Source of the DNA: Phytopythium helicoides | Taxonomy: Eukaryota > Oomycota > Peronosporomycetes > Pythiales > Pythiaceae | NCBI GenBank assembly: GCA_024867545.1 | Contig: JANFNE010000010.1 | Location: forward strand, 372,001-436,000 | DNA length: 64,000 nt | Direction of reading: 5' to 3' | In this document: piece by piece, positions 30,286 to 41,156 of the stretch | Position numbering within the stretch: position 1 is the first letter of the stretch | Layout: each line of letters starts with the position of its first letter | Position numbers and translations under genes: made by a program | Notes under the pieces: model-generated | The model's input: only the letters and a program-made list of their open reading frames with translations | The model's database searches: none | Told to the model about the DNA's origin: nothing

Positions 30286-32870
30286 TCACTCGTCGTCGCT
30301 CTCCTCGTCGCCGTCGTTCTCTTGGAGCGAGCCGAGAATGTCGGACTTGCCCAGGCGCCCGAGCGTCGCCGTGATGTATGCCACGCCCTTGTCCGAGATC
30401 ATGTTGCTGTCCAGCTCCAGACGCTCCAGATGCTTCTTCGACGGCACGAACTTGTCGACAACAGCGATCGCTCCCTTCGCCGTGATCTCGTTGCCGCACA
30501 GCGAAAGCTCCTCCAGCGCTGGGAGGCTGTCTCCCAGCTCGGAAACGAATGCAGCAAGGCCCTCTGAGGTCACCTCGTTCTCATCCAGCCGAAGCACCTT
30601 GAGCGACGACTGCGACTTGAGCAGAGGAGCGATGGCCTCGAAACCCTCGTCAGCAAGCTCGTTGCCGGACAGATCAAGCTCCAGCAGCTCGATTTTGTTC
30701 GTGGCAATCGCCTTCAGCACACCCGCAGCGCCATCCGCGCCGAGCGAGGCATCGCGCAGCTTGAGGTACTGCAGCTGTTTCTGCTTGCCCACAGCCTCGG
30801 CAAGCTGCTCGGCGCCATCATCCTCAAATGAGCAGTCGCTCAGGTCCAGCGACTTCAGCTGGTGCAGGTTGGCGTTTACCGAACGCGCAAGCTCACCACT
30901 TGCGTCGACACCAGCGCGAGCACTTGCGTATCGGAACGCCGTCAGCTTTGGCATTTTTGGCAGCACGTTAGCGATCGCTAGGCAGCCGTCGTGGCCACTC
31001 ATATTGTTGTAGAAGTGGAACTCCTCCAGGGTAGAGAGCTCGTCCTTGCCGTTCTGAAGGATGATCTCTTGAGCAATCACGCCGGCCGCAGCAGCCGAAA
31101 TGCCATTGTTGCAGAACAGAAGGCGGCAAAGTGTCGGCTGCGGGATGAGCAAATCAAAGCACGCGCGCACGCCCTTCTCACCAAGTGCGTTGTCACTGAG
31201 GTCAATCTCCTCCAGCACGTGGCCACGAAGCGCGCGACTCATAATGGACAGCACGCGCAACGCCTCATCCTCCGGGCGGCCGGCAATCACATCGGCGAGG
31301 TCGACAACCTTCAGGCCCTTGGCAAGGCGAGCGAGGAAAGAGTCAGCAATGATATGCGCACCCTCTTCGGTGTAGCTCTTGCCGCGCAGCGAGATGACTT
31401 CGAACTGAAGCGGGCTCCCGTCGCCAACCTTGATTCCAGCGCTCTCAAGAAGCTGCTGGGCACGAGCAGCATCAACGACCTCGCGCTTCTTATCTTCAAA
31501 CTCGAACGATTTCGTAGAAATGGTCGTCTTGCCAAGCTGCGAAGCCAGATCGTCCACCGACGTTGTTGATGCAGTCGGAGACTGTCCAGCAGTCGGAGGC
31601 TCCTGCTCGGCCTCCTCGTCATCCTCCTCTTCGTCCTCCTCTTCGTCCTCATCCTCACCCTCGTCGTCATTGTCCTCTAGAGAGCCAAGAACCTCGCTCT
31701 TGTTGCTTCGCGGAAAGCCTCTCTTCGATTTGGGCTACGCCTTCACCCGAGATCATGTTTCCGTCAATCTCAATAATCTTGAACTCCGCCTTCTCAACAA
31801 CAGCGTCGATAAGCGCGACAGCGCCAGACGTTCCGATTTCGTTCACGTTGGCAACGAGCTTTGAGAGCGACGGAACGCTCTTCTTGATAGCCTTTGCCAG
31901 CAACTTGGCACCCTTCGAGCCAATCTCGTTCTCTTCGATCTGGAGCACCTTCAGCTTTGGGAGCTTCGGTAGAGCCTTTGCAAGCGAACGAGTGCCAGTA
32001 GCAGTCAGATCGTTGCCCTGAAACATCCAGCGACACAATCGTGCCGTGGGCAGTCAACGAGTCTGCAATGGCAACGAGGCCATCATCCTCGATGGCAGCA
32101 TCACGGAGATTGATCTCAACAAGGTTCGGCTGGAGACGGAGCGCGGCAGCAATTGCAACACCACCCTCGGCCTTGAAGGTGTTGTCGCTCAGGTCCAACT
32201 TCTCGAGGTTGCGCAGTCCACTGAGTGCCTTCGCGAACGCGAGGCTGCCCTCTCGCTGAGCGCGCGTTGCCGAGAAGCGCAAGTCGCGCAGCGAAGGCGA
32301 GAGCGGCAACAGTTTGGCAAGCGCCTTGGCGCCGCCATCCCCGCTCATGTTGTTGTAGAAGTGGAAGGTCTCGAGCTTGGTGGGCGAGTCGGCGCCGCGG
32401 AAGAGCAGCACCTCATCCGCGATGACGCCCGCGGCCGCCGCCGAAATGCCGTTGTTGCAGAAGTAGACGTGCGTGAGGTTCTCCTGGTTGAGCAGCAGCC
32501 CGAAGCAGGCGCGCACGCCCTTCTCGCCGAGCGCGTTGTCGCTCAGGTCGATGCGCGCGAGCGTCTTGATATCGCCCAGCGCGTCGCACAGCGTCGCCAG
32601 CACCTGCAGCGCCTCGTCCTCGGGGCGGCCGGCGATGATGTCGGCAAAGTCGACGCTCTCGAGCTCGGCGAACGCGCCAGCGGCGTTCAACTGCGCCAGG
32701 AAGGCCGCAATGACTCGCGCCGCCTCGAGCGTGTAGCTCTTGTTGCGCAGCGTCACGTGCGTGTACGACGGCTGCTCGGCGCCGCGCACGGCCTGCACGA
32801 GCTCAAGCGCACGCGCCTCGTTCACGAGCTCGCGGCCTTCAGGGAACGACAGCACGCGGGAGGAAGCCAT
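30286..32870 (-). CDS. Ran GTPase-activating protein with two complete RanGAP modules
   Basis: RanGAP triggers GTP hydrolysis by Ran on the cytosolic side of nuclear pores. ATG 32870 (MASSRVLSFPEGREL) begins module 1; an acidic linker (EDNDDEGEDEDEEEDEEE, about 31600-31680) joins it without a stop to module 2, which begins VDDLASQLGKTTIS at a GTG codon, not an ATG, and ends with its own acidic tail (DGDEESDDE). Both modules keep DIIAGRPEDEA / DVIAGRPEDEA, matching the catalytic-Arg segment of Rna1-type RanGAPs, then DLSDNALGEKGVRACF, FCNNGISAAAAGVIA, FHFYNNMSG and further leucine-rich repeats. Single extra bases near 32022 (GGGCAACG) and 31710 must be skipped in module 1. Two separate genes is the alternative, but module 2 has no start of its own near its N-terminus. 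Confidence 0.82.
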
Positions 32871-33222
32871 GGCGAGGGCGGGGGAGGCGTCTCGGGGGAC
32901 GGCGAGAAGGGATACTGAGCGAGAGAGGCAACCAACCCAGACCAGCAAGCGCCGCCTGTCTTCCGTCGGCGAGGAGTGATGGTCAGCAAGTGGTGGCGGT
33001 GGATTGACAACAACCTTCCCGGAGGGAGAGGTGGCGGCGCTGCTCGTCTATCCGACTTCAACACGTTCTGCTGGACTTGACGCGGATGCGAGGGCGAAAC
33101 TAGCCATGCACATGTACTACTTAAAGGGGGCGACGCGCACAATACAGACCTACTATTATCCGTGCCAATGGTGGTTGGCAGCCTACGGGGGTGCTGGAGG
33201 GAACTTTCCAGCGATCGCCACT
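32871..33222. other. Intergenic region upstream of RanGAP
   Basis: 352 bases between the RanGAP start and the end of the next minus-strand gene. Open frames exist on both strands but have no recognisable features. The RanGAP promoter is expected here. Confidence 0.4.
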
Positions 33223-34588
33223 TCAAGGCAGGTACTGCTCGACGGACGCACGCGCGTTCTCGAGCGCCTCTCGCAGAAAGCTCTTGATCGTCGATTGCGC
33301 GCTCACAAACCCTCCGCAGCTCAGCAGCGACTCGGCATCTAGGTATGGGAAGCGGCGTGATGCACGACATCCACAACAAAAGCAAACGCATCCAAAAGCT
33401 GTCAGCACATTGGCTCGTTGCGCAGAGGACCCCACAACTCAAGCAGGAATGCAATTACCGTCGGTGGCTGTGGCATCGACTGGGCAGAACTCGTAGCGCT
33501 CTTGAGACCAGTCGATCAGGAACAGGACTGCCAGGAGCAGTAGGCACAGGCCGATCACGTACAGCGGCACCCACACGAAGAACCACTTGAGCGCGCTTCC
33601 GCCGCGCTGCAGATGCCTTTGCTGCCTCGCTCAGAGCAAACTCCTGCGTCTCGGCCTCGAGCTCCTTGGTCTCGGATGCGTCGACCGACTCGACATCCGA
33701 GATTTCGCTGTCGTCGCTGTCGTCGCTCTCGCTGGCTTCGGGAGCAAAGTCCGAGTCGGCCTCCGAGTCGCTCTTAGTCTCGAGGGTCACGATCGTCTTG
33801 GGCTGCGGCGGGAGGTACATGGCGCGCTCGCGGATCTTACGGAGCTCCTGCTGCTGCACCTCTGGCGGGGCGTAAATATCGACCTTTTCGTCTGTGAGCC
33901 CGAGCTGCTTGGCGTGGAATGCCGTGCTGGGCAGGTTCTCGTCGGCGTTGTTATCCTCCTCTTCTGGCACGGGCGCCTCGGCGCTCACGTTCTCGGTCTT
34001 GGAGATCACCTCGTCCAGCTTGGCGCTAGTGGCACTGTACGAAAAGCAGTCAGCACCAACACGCCTCGGACAACAGGCTAGAGTATCGTTATTGCACGTA
34101 CACGACGACGTCTCCGTTGTTGTCCGTGCTCGTGGTCGTGACCGTCGTGGTGCGCGTCACAAACTGCGTCGAGATGGACCGCGTGACCTGCAAGCGAGCG
34201 CCGTTAGCCGCAGTCAACGGCGCTTGACCGCCCGGCGGCCGCACGCACTCACCTTTTCGGCGGCCGGGTTGAGGTTCTCCTGCTCCGGCTCGGGGTCCGT
34301 CTGGAAGCGGTCCATGAGGCGGCGCGAGATGGAGTTGGGGCTCTTCTCGCTGGCGTCCACCACCGTCTTCTGCAGCTTGCTCTTGGCGTTGCCGTCCAGG
34401 CGCGCCTCCAACGCCTTGCGCTTGCCCGCCGTCTCCTTCTTGGACACGAGGCGCGCGTACGCCGCGTCCACGCGCTTCTGCTGCTCGATGGCCGCGGCCT
34501 TGCGCGCCGCCTCGAGCTTGGACACGGGCGATAGCGCCTCCTCGTCGAAGCGGGCGGTGGGCGGCTGGTCGGCGACCTGGGTAGCCAT
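33223..34588 (-). CDS. Single-pass membrane protein with coiled, acidic N-terminal region; function unknown
   Basis: Start ATG 34588 (MATQVADQPPTARFDEEA). Exon 1 is a charged helix (SKLEAARKAAAIEQQKRVD, KKETAGKRKALEARLDG). A short exon encodes a Thr-rich segment (TQFVTRTTTVTTTSTDNNG), and a third an acidic, Ser/Asp-rich stretch (SESDDSDDSEISDVESVD). One membrane helix follows (WFFVWVPLYVIGLCLLLLAV), then DWSQERYEFCPVD. A GTAATT donor there splices to AESLLSCGGFVSAQSTIKSF, ending ENARASVEQYLP, so about 50 residues with two Cys lie beyond the membrane. One extra base near 33605 separates the acidic part from the helix. A long acidic cytosolic or nuclear domain, one helix and a small Cys-bearing far-side domain suggest an ER or nuclear-envelope protein. 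The family is not recognised. Confidence 0.6.
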
Positions 34589-35520
34589 GTCGATGGTCGG
34601 GAGGGAGCGGCGAGGAAGTCTTGCTGGGGACGGGCGAGTTCCGATATACTGTAGCACTCGCCACCGTTGGGGAGGCAGGCCCAAGGTATGAAATTTCAAA
34701 TCTGGCGGCGAGGGCTTTTCTCTGGTGCGCGATTTGATTGGCGAATCGCGGGTGAATCGTGAGGTCCACTTGGAAAATGTATGTTTGAGTCGTGGTTGAA
34801 GAAAATGAATTGCGACGAATCTTTTTGCGCCTATCCGCGTTGCAGAAAACTCGCAGGAGTGACGTCGCCCCGGGCGGCCGTGACGCCGCGTCTGGCCGCC
34901 ACGTTGCATTCAAGTCGACCCCAGCTCACAGATGGCACCTGGCTGCTTGCTCCATGGCACTGGTGGTGGTGGTGGTGGTGGCCACCAAGGTGCAAGACGT
35001 TCCGACGAGTGAGCAGCAACCATGTATTCAGCAACGAGGACCAATATTTCGCGCTGGTGTGATGCGCTCGGTTGCCTGCCAACTTGGCGACCTGATCCCT
35101 GATCCCGGAGAAAATTGTTGACGTCGTGGCGACCAAGCGCTGGGTGGTGACTTGACGACAACAACAACAAGCAGCAAATGCTCATGCACAACGCGCGACT
35201 CCGAGGTGCTGCGTCACTGACGACCGGTCGCTAGTCGGCACACTGTGCACTCATGCTGCTAGCCAGTGGGGCGAGAACACAATGTTCCATGGTGGAAATT
35301 CCGCATCACCACCCCTGCGAACTACTTCAGCATCATACTTCTGCTAGAAAATATCGAGATACCTGTTCTCCGTGGTTGCATATGAGCTCTCCTTGTAATA
35401 AAGAGCACGGGCGAGGATATCAGTATGCGAATGATCCACAGTATCAAGGCAAAATGTGAGATTTCGATTCGGAGGAGACAGACATCTCTTCCACACCAAC
35501 ACTACTCATGCATATCATGA
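34589..35520. other. Intergenic region, no gene recognised
   Basis: About 930 bases. It includes a GGT trinucleotide run (34963-34984) and a CAA-rich patch (35158-35175). Several short frames exist on both strands, but none has a recognisable motif or a splice pattern that joins it to a neighbour. Confidence 0.5.
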
Positions 35521-36460
35521 CAGGAGCTGCTGGACGTCACGCAAATATCAGCTGCTGGCACACGCCGTCACGCCAGTTCCATCCACCGCAGACCTCGCGA
35601 GAACGCGCAAGTCGCTGCGGTACTCCGACACGCTGCACAGGTATGCTCTAGCAACAACAGTACTACACGCACTTGACAACATCAACAACTAACCGCATCA
35701 TCGTGTGCACAGAGTCGTATCCCTCGATGAAGCACGCACCGGGTCGTCGCGCACCGGGTCGTCGCGCACCGTCGACTTTGCCTTTGATGGCAACCTGCTT
35801 GGCAACGACCGCACCGTGCGAGCCAACGTCCCATTCTCCATGACACTGCATGTTGCGGTGTACTGTCGGCGACAGCTCGACAACCAACTGCTCTACGAGG
35901 TCGGCGTCGTTTCCAGCGGCTACTACGAGTACACCATCACTCGTCGCGCGCATGGTCACATGGCCATCGGAGACTTTCAGCAAGAAAGCATGACTGCGAT
36001 CGGCATCGTGGCCGAGAAGTTTCCTCTCGTGGGGAGACAGCCAGGGTGGCGGAGTCGATCGTATGGCTATCATGGCGATGACGGTCGGTTCTTCGACGCG
36101 TCCATGCAGGTGAGCACCAAGACGCTTCATGTCAACGTCAATTGCGATGGACTGTATTGGATTAGCTCACGCGCTAGTCGTGTATTTGATTCGCAGGGAG
36201 AGACGTTTGGTCCGCGGTTCGGAGCCGGCAACACTGTAGGCTGCGGTGTGCGGAACGTGCTTTCGACGGGCCAGATGTTTGTCTTCTTCACCAAGGACGG
36301 TCAGTTGATCACCGGTGCGTTATGATGTGCTCACTGCTCCGGAGGATCGCTCGTCGGATCACTCATATTGATGGTTCTGTGATGAATCGCTCTTGTAGAC
36401 AATCGGACTGCGCCATCGGGATTCGTCGAGTGCTCGCAGCGCGAATGGTACCGGGCCGTG
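35521..36460 (+). pseudogene. Truncated inverted copy of the F-box/SPRY gene at 41157-42779
   Basis: This stretch is nearly identical to the minus-strand gene at 41516-42449, read in the opposite direction. It starts at the acceptor of that gene's exon 2 and ends inside its exon 5, so the F-box exon and the C-terminus are missing. The introns are present, so the copy arose from DNA, not from mRNA. The SPRY exons are still open (AIGIVAEKFPLVGRQPGW, SRSYGYHGDDGRFFDAS, GPRFGAGNTVGCGVR). After EWYRAV the sequence diverges and reaches a stop within a few codons. A 15-base tandem duplication near 35750 repeats Thr-Gly-Ser-Ser-Arg. With no F-box and no obvious start codon it is probably not functional. 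Confidence 0.8.
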
Positions 36461-36782
36461 CGATGAGTGTGATTCACATGAAGTGGCCACTACGCATCCC
36501 TCAAGTTGAAGTGGTTGGCACCCAGGCCGGGTTTTCTCTGCCAATAAACCCGCGACCCATACCCGTTCCCTGAAAGGTCACACCCCTCATTCCGCAATTC
36601 CCTCTCCCTCACCATCCCGCCCACAGTTGCGCAATGAGGGCGGAAACGATCTTTCCATGGCAATCGCGGATCTTCCATAAACGGTGATTGCCTAGCCGTT
36701 GCCACTCCTCCACGTGCCGCGCCCCCCCCGCCACCCCACCGCCTCCATCTTCATCGCCAGCTGCAGCTTCGTCGCCCTCACT
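36461..36782. other. Intergenic region upstream of secreted repeat protein
   Basis: 322 bases between the end of the duplicated block and the start of the secreted protein gene. It presumably holds the promoter of that gene; I see no other feature. Confidence 0.4.
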
Positions 36783-38672
36783 ATGCGCTCGGTTCTCCTG
36801 CTGCTTGGTGCGCTGGCCGCGACGGCGAGCGCGCAATCGGCGCCTGCGACCACCGACGTGCTGGTCACGATCCCGCTCACGATCGACGGCAGCCTGCGCG
36901 ACCTCAAGCTGCTGCGCGGCGAGAGCTTTGAGGACGCGGCCGTGTCCTTTGTCCGCTCCAACGGGCTGGCGAACGCGCAGGACGACGCGCGCACCCGCCA
37001 GGTCATCGACCAGCTCTCGGGGCTGCTCAAGACGCGCATGCAGGAGCTGCAGGCCGAAGAAGCGGCCGCCGCAGCGCAGCGGTCGGCGGACGACGACTTA
37101 CCCAAGGTGCAGCTGTCGATCCCGCTCACGATCGAGGGCCACTCGTCCGAGCTGAGCAAGTACGAGGGCGAGTCCACAGAGGCAGCAGTGGAGCGCTACC
37201 TCTACGGAACGGGATTCACGCTTGACGCCATGCGGGAGCTGTACCCGCAGCTTGTAGCTCTCGTTAACCGCAAGCTGGAGGAGATCCAGCCGCCTCGCAA
37301 GCAACTCTTCGAGTTCTCCCTCACGATCGACGGGAGGGAGGCTGTGGCGCGCCACTTTGAAGGCGGCCGGCCGCTGGACGAAGCCATGGACACGCTGCGC
37401 GCCATTGGCATCAACGACGGGGAGTTCATGGATCGCATTGCACCACAGATTGCCAATGAAATTCTGAATCGCATGAACGCAGCCGCTGCTGCTGAGCGCG
37501 AAGAAGCGCAGAGAGTTGCGCGGGAGACGGAACTTCGGCAGCAACAACTGCAGCAAGAGCAACAGCAAGAACAACAGCAGCAATCCGCTGAGCCACCCCA
37601 ACAAGAGTCACCTGCACAACAGCAACCACAAACCCAGCAGCAGCGCCGCGAGCTCTTTTCAATGCCTTTAACGCTCGGCGATCGCGCTGTGGTGCTCGTA
37701 CACTACGATGGCGTCACTGCGCGGGAGTCGGCAATCCGATTCCTGACCGACAACGGAATCTCAGACGCAGAGACGGTCAATTCCTTGCTTCCGCAGCTTC
37801 TGGAGCTCATTGACAATCAAATGGGCGAAGTTTTGCGTCAGGAAGCGGAGGAGCAGCGTCGATTGCAAGAGCAGCAAACTCGTGCGCAAGAAATGCTGCT
37901 GCAGCAGCAGCAACAAGTACGTGAGCAGGAGCTTCTCCAACAGCAGCAGCAAGAACAACGCCGTGAGCCGCTTGTGTCACTTCCCATCAACCTTGGCGCT
38001 GACCGTGCCGCCACGTTGGAGTACTTTGAAGGCGACAGCATCGAGAGAACCGCAGAAGCATTTCTGGTTGCGGTTGGACTTGGACAGGACGCTAATTATG
38101 CCAGCAATCACGCGCAGCTTGTGTCGCTCATCCAAGCGCAGCTAGCAGCTCGCCAGGAGCAGCAGCAGCAACAACAACAACAACAAGTTCAGCAACAGCA
38201 GCCAGATGAGCAACGTTCGGCCCCATTGTTTAGACTTCCAGTTACGCTGAGTGGGCGAACATTTGACCTTGAGTACACCGCAGGGCAAGAGCCTACATCT
38301 GTGGCAAACAAGTTTTGCGTCGAGAAACACGAGCTGATTCGCGCCGAGTTGGGCATCGACTTTGATGGAAACCAGCTGCGTGAGTGTCAAAATGTTCTCG
38401 TCGGCTGGATTCGCGAGCGAGTTACCCAGATCCAGCAGCAACAGCAACAAGAGCAGCCCTCAGCCCCAGCTCCCCAGAAGACGAGGTCGAGCGCAGACAT
38501 GCTGTTTGCGCTTGAAATCGACATCGGCGACGGAAAGGGGCGAAATTTGGCATTCTACCGTGATGACCAACCTGTGGAGGTTGCGACGGAGTTTTGCCTT
38601 TCGGCGGGCATCGACACCGAAAACGTGCCTGCAATTGTCGAAGTTATTCAAGCACAGCTTGCCAAGTTGTAG
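36783..38672 (+). CDS. Secreted protein with seven ~60-residue repeats and poly-Gln linkers
   Basis: An intact single exon of 630 codons. ATG 36783 opens a signal peptide (MRSVLLLLGALAATASAQ), probably cut after Ala-Ser-Ala. Seven related modules follow, each with a strand pattern like (L/V)x(I/L)PLTIDG, an EGES-type turn, Ala-Ala-xx-Phe and a final helix rich in PQL/LI: for example SIPLTIEGHSSELSKYEGES, SMPLTLGDRAVVLVHYDG, SLPINLGADRAATLEYFEGD and ALEIDIGDGKGRNLAFYRDD. Modules 4 to 7 are separated by Gln-rich linkers of CAG/CAA codons. Module 6 alone carries two Cys. No membrane anchor, GPI signal or catalytic motif is visible. The modules resemble small ubiquitin-like or PFU-like folds in pattern only. 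It could be a cell-wall or apoplastic protein; the function is unknown. Confidence 0.85.
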   Translation: MRSVLLLLGALAATASAQSAPATTDVLVTIPLTIDGSLRDLKLLRGESFEDAAVSFVRSNGLANAQDDARTRQVIDQLSGLLKTRMQELQAEEAAAAAQRSADDDLPKVQLSIPLTIEGHSSELSKYEGESTEAAVERYLYGTGFTLDAMRELYPQLVALVNRKLEEIQPPRKQLFEFSLTIDGREAVARHFEGGRPLDEAMDTLRAIGINDGEFMDRIAPQIANEILNRMNAAAAAEREEAQRVARETELRQQQLQQEQQQEQQQQSAEPPQQESPAQQQPQTQQQRRELFSMPLTLGDRAVVLVHYDGVTARESAIRFLTDNGISDAETVNSLLPQLLELIDNQMGEVLRQEAEEQRRLQEQQTRAQEMLLQQQQQVREQELLQQQQQEQRREPLVSLPINLGADRAATLEYFEGDSIERTAEAFLVAVGLGQDANYASNHAQLVSLIQAQLAARQEQQQQQQQQQVQQQQPDEQRSAPLFRLPVTLSGRTFDLEYTAGQEPTSVANKFCVEKHELIRAELGIDFDGNQLRECQNVLVGWIRERVTQIQQQQQQEQPSAPAPQKTRSSADMLFALEIDIGDGKGRNLAFYRDDQPVEVATEFCLSAGIDTENVPAIVEVIQAQLAKL

Positions 38673-38921
38673 CTCCGCACTGTAAAGTCTGCATGCACGC
38701 ACTTTGATGATCACGGGGCATGTCTTCGCGCAGTGCCCTCACCACCAGCGCAGCAGTACCGTTTTGGACTTTCAGTTGTTTTGTACATGAAAAATGAACG
38801 CGAGTTGTGCGATGAAAACAAACTCGTACCATTCATTATTGCTTTCGCTGACAAATAAGATTCACGCAGATAACTTACTAATGTTCGACTACTGTACCAA
38901 TTCACTGGGGCTGTGTGGCCT

Positions 38922-40596
38922 TCACGCAGCCTGCTCGGCGTCATGGCGGTTCTGCTGGCGCCGGGTGAGGAGGCCGAACAGACTCTTCACAGTCGCACTT
39001 GGACACACCTCGATTTCGTCCTTTTTTTCCTTGAGCTCTCCGTACTCGTCGTACTCGTCCGCCGATTCCGAGTCGAGATCTGCTTCGCACTGCTCCAGCG
39101 GTGGCAGCGAGTACTCCTTCGCCTTGCGCCACGCTGAGTAAATACTCCCCCTCGCGTATTGATCGGCAATCGAAAACCACGGGAGAACGTCCTCAATGGT
39201 GGAGCTGACAGTGAAAGCTGAGTCACACTCAGCAAACATATCGTCTACAGGGGAGTTTGTCAGATTCGTCTCTACGAGAAAGAAATCGTGCGATCACTTA
39301 CCGACGATCGAGTCGCGAGCAAACGCGTCTTGGCCAAAGTTGACTTGCACTTGCTGATACGAGTCCATGCCGATGGCAGGATACCAGCTAGCGTGCTGAC
39401 ATTCAAGATTGATCGCTTCCCCTGAACAACAGCAAACCGTGATGAGATCTCTCGGGAAAATGTGCGCTGAGGTCAGTGAGGATCGCCTACCGTTGATGGA
39501 TGCACCGTTATGCGTGAAGAACACTGCAGAGCGTCCATTGCGCTGGTCGCGACGAACGCCGCAGCCTACCGTGTCATCAACACCGAAGCGTGGACCGAAA
39601 TACTGGCCCTGCAACTCGAAGTCAGCTACTCGTTGCTTACACATCCAAAATTACGAAGTGTACCAGCACCTACCCGCGTTGATTGGCGATAAACGTGTCC
39701 ATTGTCGCTGTGGTAGCCGAAGGAGTTGCTGTTCCAACCTGGCTGCCGGCCGACAAGCGGAAAGCTGTCGGACACGAGGCCAATGGAGACGAGCTCTTCT
39801 TGCGGGGTAACTTCAGCGTCGGGATCGGCTTCTGCATTAGCTTCCAGTGCCACAGCTCGCTGGGGGATGTCGCGTGCCGACACTTTCAGCTCGAAGTAAC
39901 CGCTGGCGACCAGGCCGATCTCATAGTGCGGCGCCATCTCCGAGTCGTGTTGGCGACGTCGAAAGACGGCAATGTGGTGCGTGGCGGGGAACGGCGCGTT
40001 CGCGCGCACGCAGCGGTCGTCGCCCAGCCCTGAGCCGTTGAAGCCGAACTTGACAACCTGTGAAATCCGAGTCCCGTCCTCCTGAAGCGACTCGACCCTG
40101 CGCGCACGCATTTATGCCGCCGTCAGCACACGTCAACATGAGCACACCCATGCAGCGCAGCCACGTACGCGTGCTTGTCGGCGTCAAAGTCGGCTGCCCG
40201 ACGCGTGCGATCCAGGTCGGCGTAGGCCGGGAGTGGCGTGATGGCGTGGGTCAGCAGCTGGAACATTCGACTCTCGCTGCAGGATCTGCCCCCCCCATCC
40301 ACGTCGGACCCGACCGTTAGTCATTGGCGTTGAAGTGATCCCAACGAACCGCGCGACTCACTCTGGGAAGCGCTTGCGCAGGCGGCGATCGACCGCGAGC
40401 GTTGACTCGGCACCCGCCAGAGGGAAGTTGAGCGCCGCCCAACGCTCGCGGAAGAGCGCGGCCCAGAGCCCCGGGAAGCGCGGCAGCACCTCAAGCGCCA
40501 CGACGCGCGAGGCGACGGCCGCGGTCTCAAGCTCGCGCGCGTTCAGGAAGCGCAGCACGCGCGCCAGCAGCTCGTCGTCCAGCGCGGTCAGCGCCA
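38922..40596 (-). CDS. F-box and SPRY domain protein, paralogue 1
   Basis: Six exons: 40362-40596, 40169-40285, 39674-40097, 39491-39608, 39302-39421 and 38922-39244; introns 57-76 bases, all GT-AG. The start ATG 40596 opens an F-box (ALDDELLARVLRFLNARELE, SRVVALEVLPRFPGLWAALF). The SPRY domain runs through exons 3-5: VSIGLVSDSFPLVGRQPGW, NSFGYHSDNGHVY, GPRFGVDDTVGCGVR, AVFFTHNG and WYPAIGMDSYQQVQVNFGQ. The C-terminus is charged (DLDSESADEYDEYGELKEKK). F-box proteins couple substrates to SCF ubiquitin ligases, and SPRY is a substrate-binding module, so this is probably an SCF adaptor. It shares exon boundaries and phases with the gene at 41157 and is clearly more diverged from it than the inverted fragment is. 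Confidence 0.85.
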
Positions 40597-41156
40597 TGGG
40601 GCAGGTCGCGATCACGGACGTTGGCGGAGGTGGTGACGCACGCGGCGGATTTTTCGGAAGTGATGACGGCCGTTTGCCTCGCCAAGTGATGAGAGGTTCA
40701 AGGTCGCCCCGGAAAGACCATACAGAATTGCATATATGTCGCACTTCCTATACTGTATTGCGCGAGGCGCTTGGGTGCGCTTGGAGATCTCGGGGAACGT
40801 CAACAGCCTGGAAAGTGTAGGTGCGCGAGGCATAATCCGCCTCGGGCGTCACACGTCCAGCTGGTTTGACGGGGATGAGCGCGGCCGCCTTCCTTCAAGG
40901 CGATGGCGGTGGCGATGGCTAGCCCGCGAAAGAATTCGGCGCAATCACGCATGCCGGACCAGGCCGCTGCGACACGAGCGGAGCCCGTAACGGGGTTTAC
41001 GCGCCTCTGAGGCGAGATGCTCCTTTCGCCACGCACACACCTAAGTCGGCGGCACCTTCGGAACGCGAACACCACTCGACGTGCAGTCAGCTCAACATGG
41101 GACACGTGCCATTCGCTTATCAAACGAAGATCTGGGTGGCGGCAGACGCCGCATCA
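40597..41156. other. Intergenic region between the two F-box/SPRY genes
   Basis: 560 bases between two tandem minus-strand paralogues. It should contain the promoter of paralogue 1. Short frames on both strands have no recognisable features. Confidence 0.4.

Noticed and set aside
30275..30499. Small minus-strand frames inside the RanGAP gene
   Set aside because: They are other-frame shadows of a leucine-rich-repeat coding region.
34789..35136. Overlapping short frames in the 34.6-35.5 kb gap
   Set aside because: They depend on simple GGT and CAA repeats and show no recognisable features.
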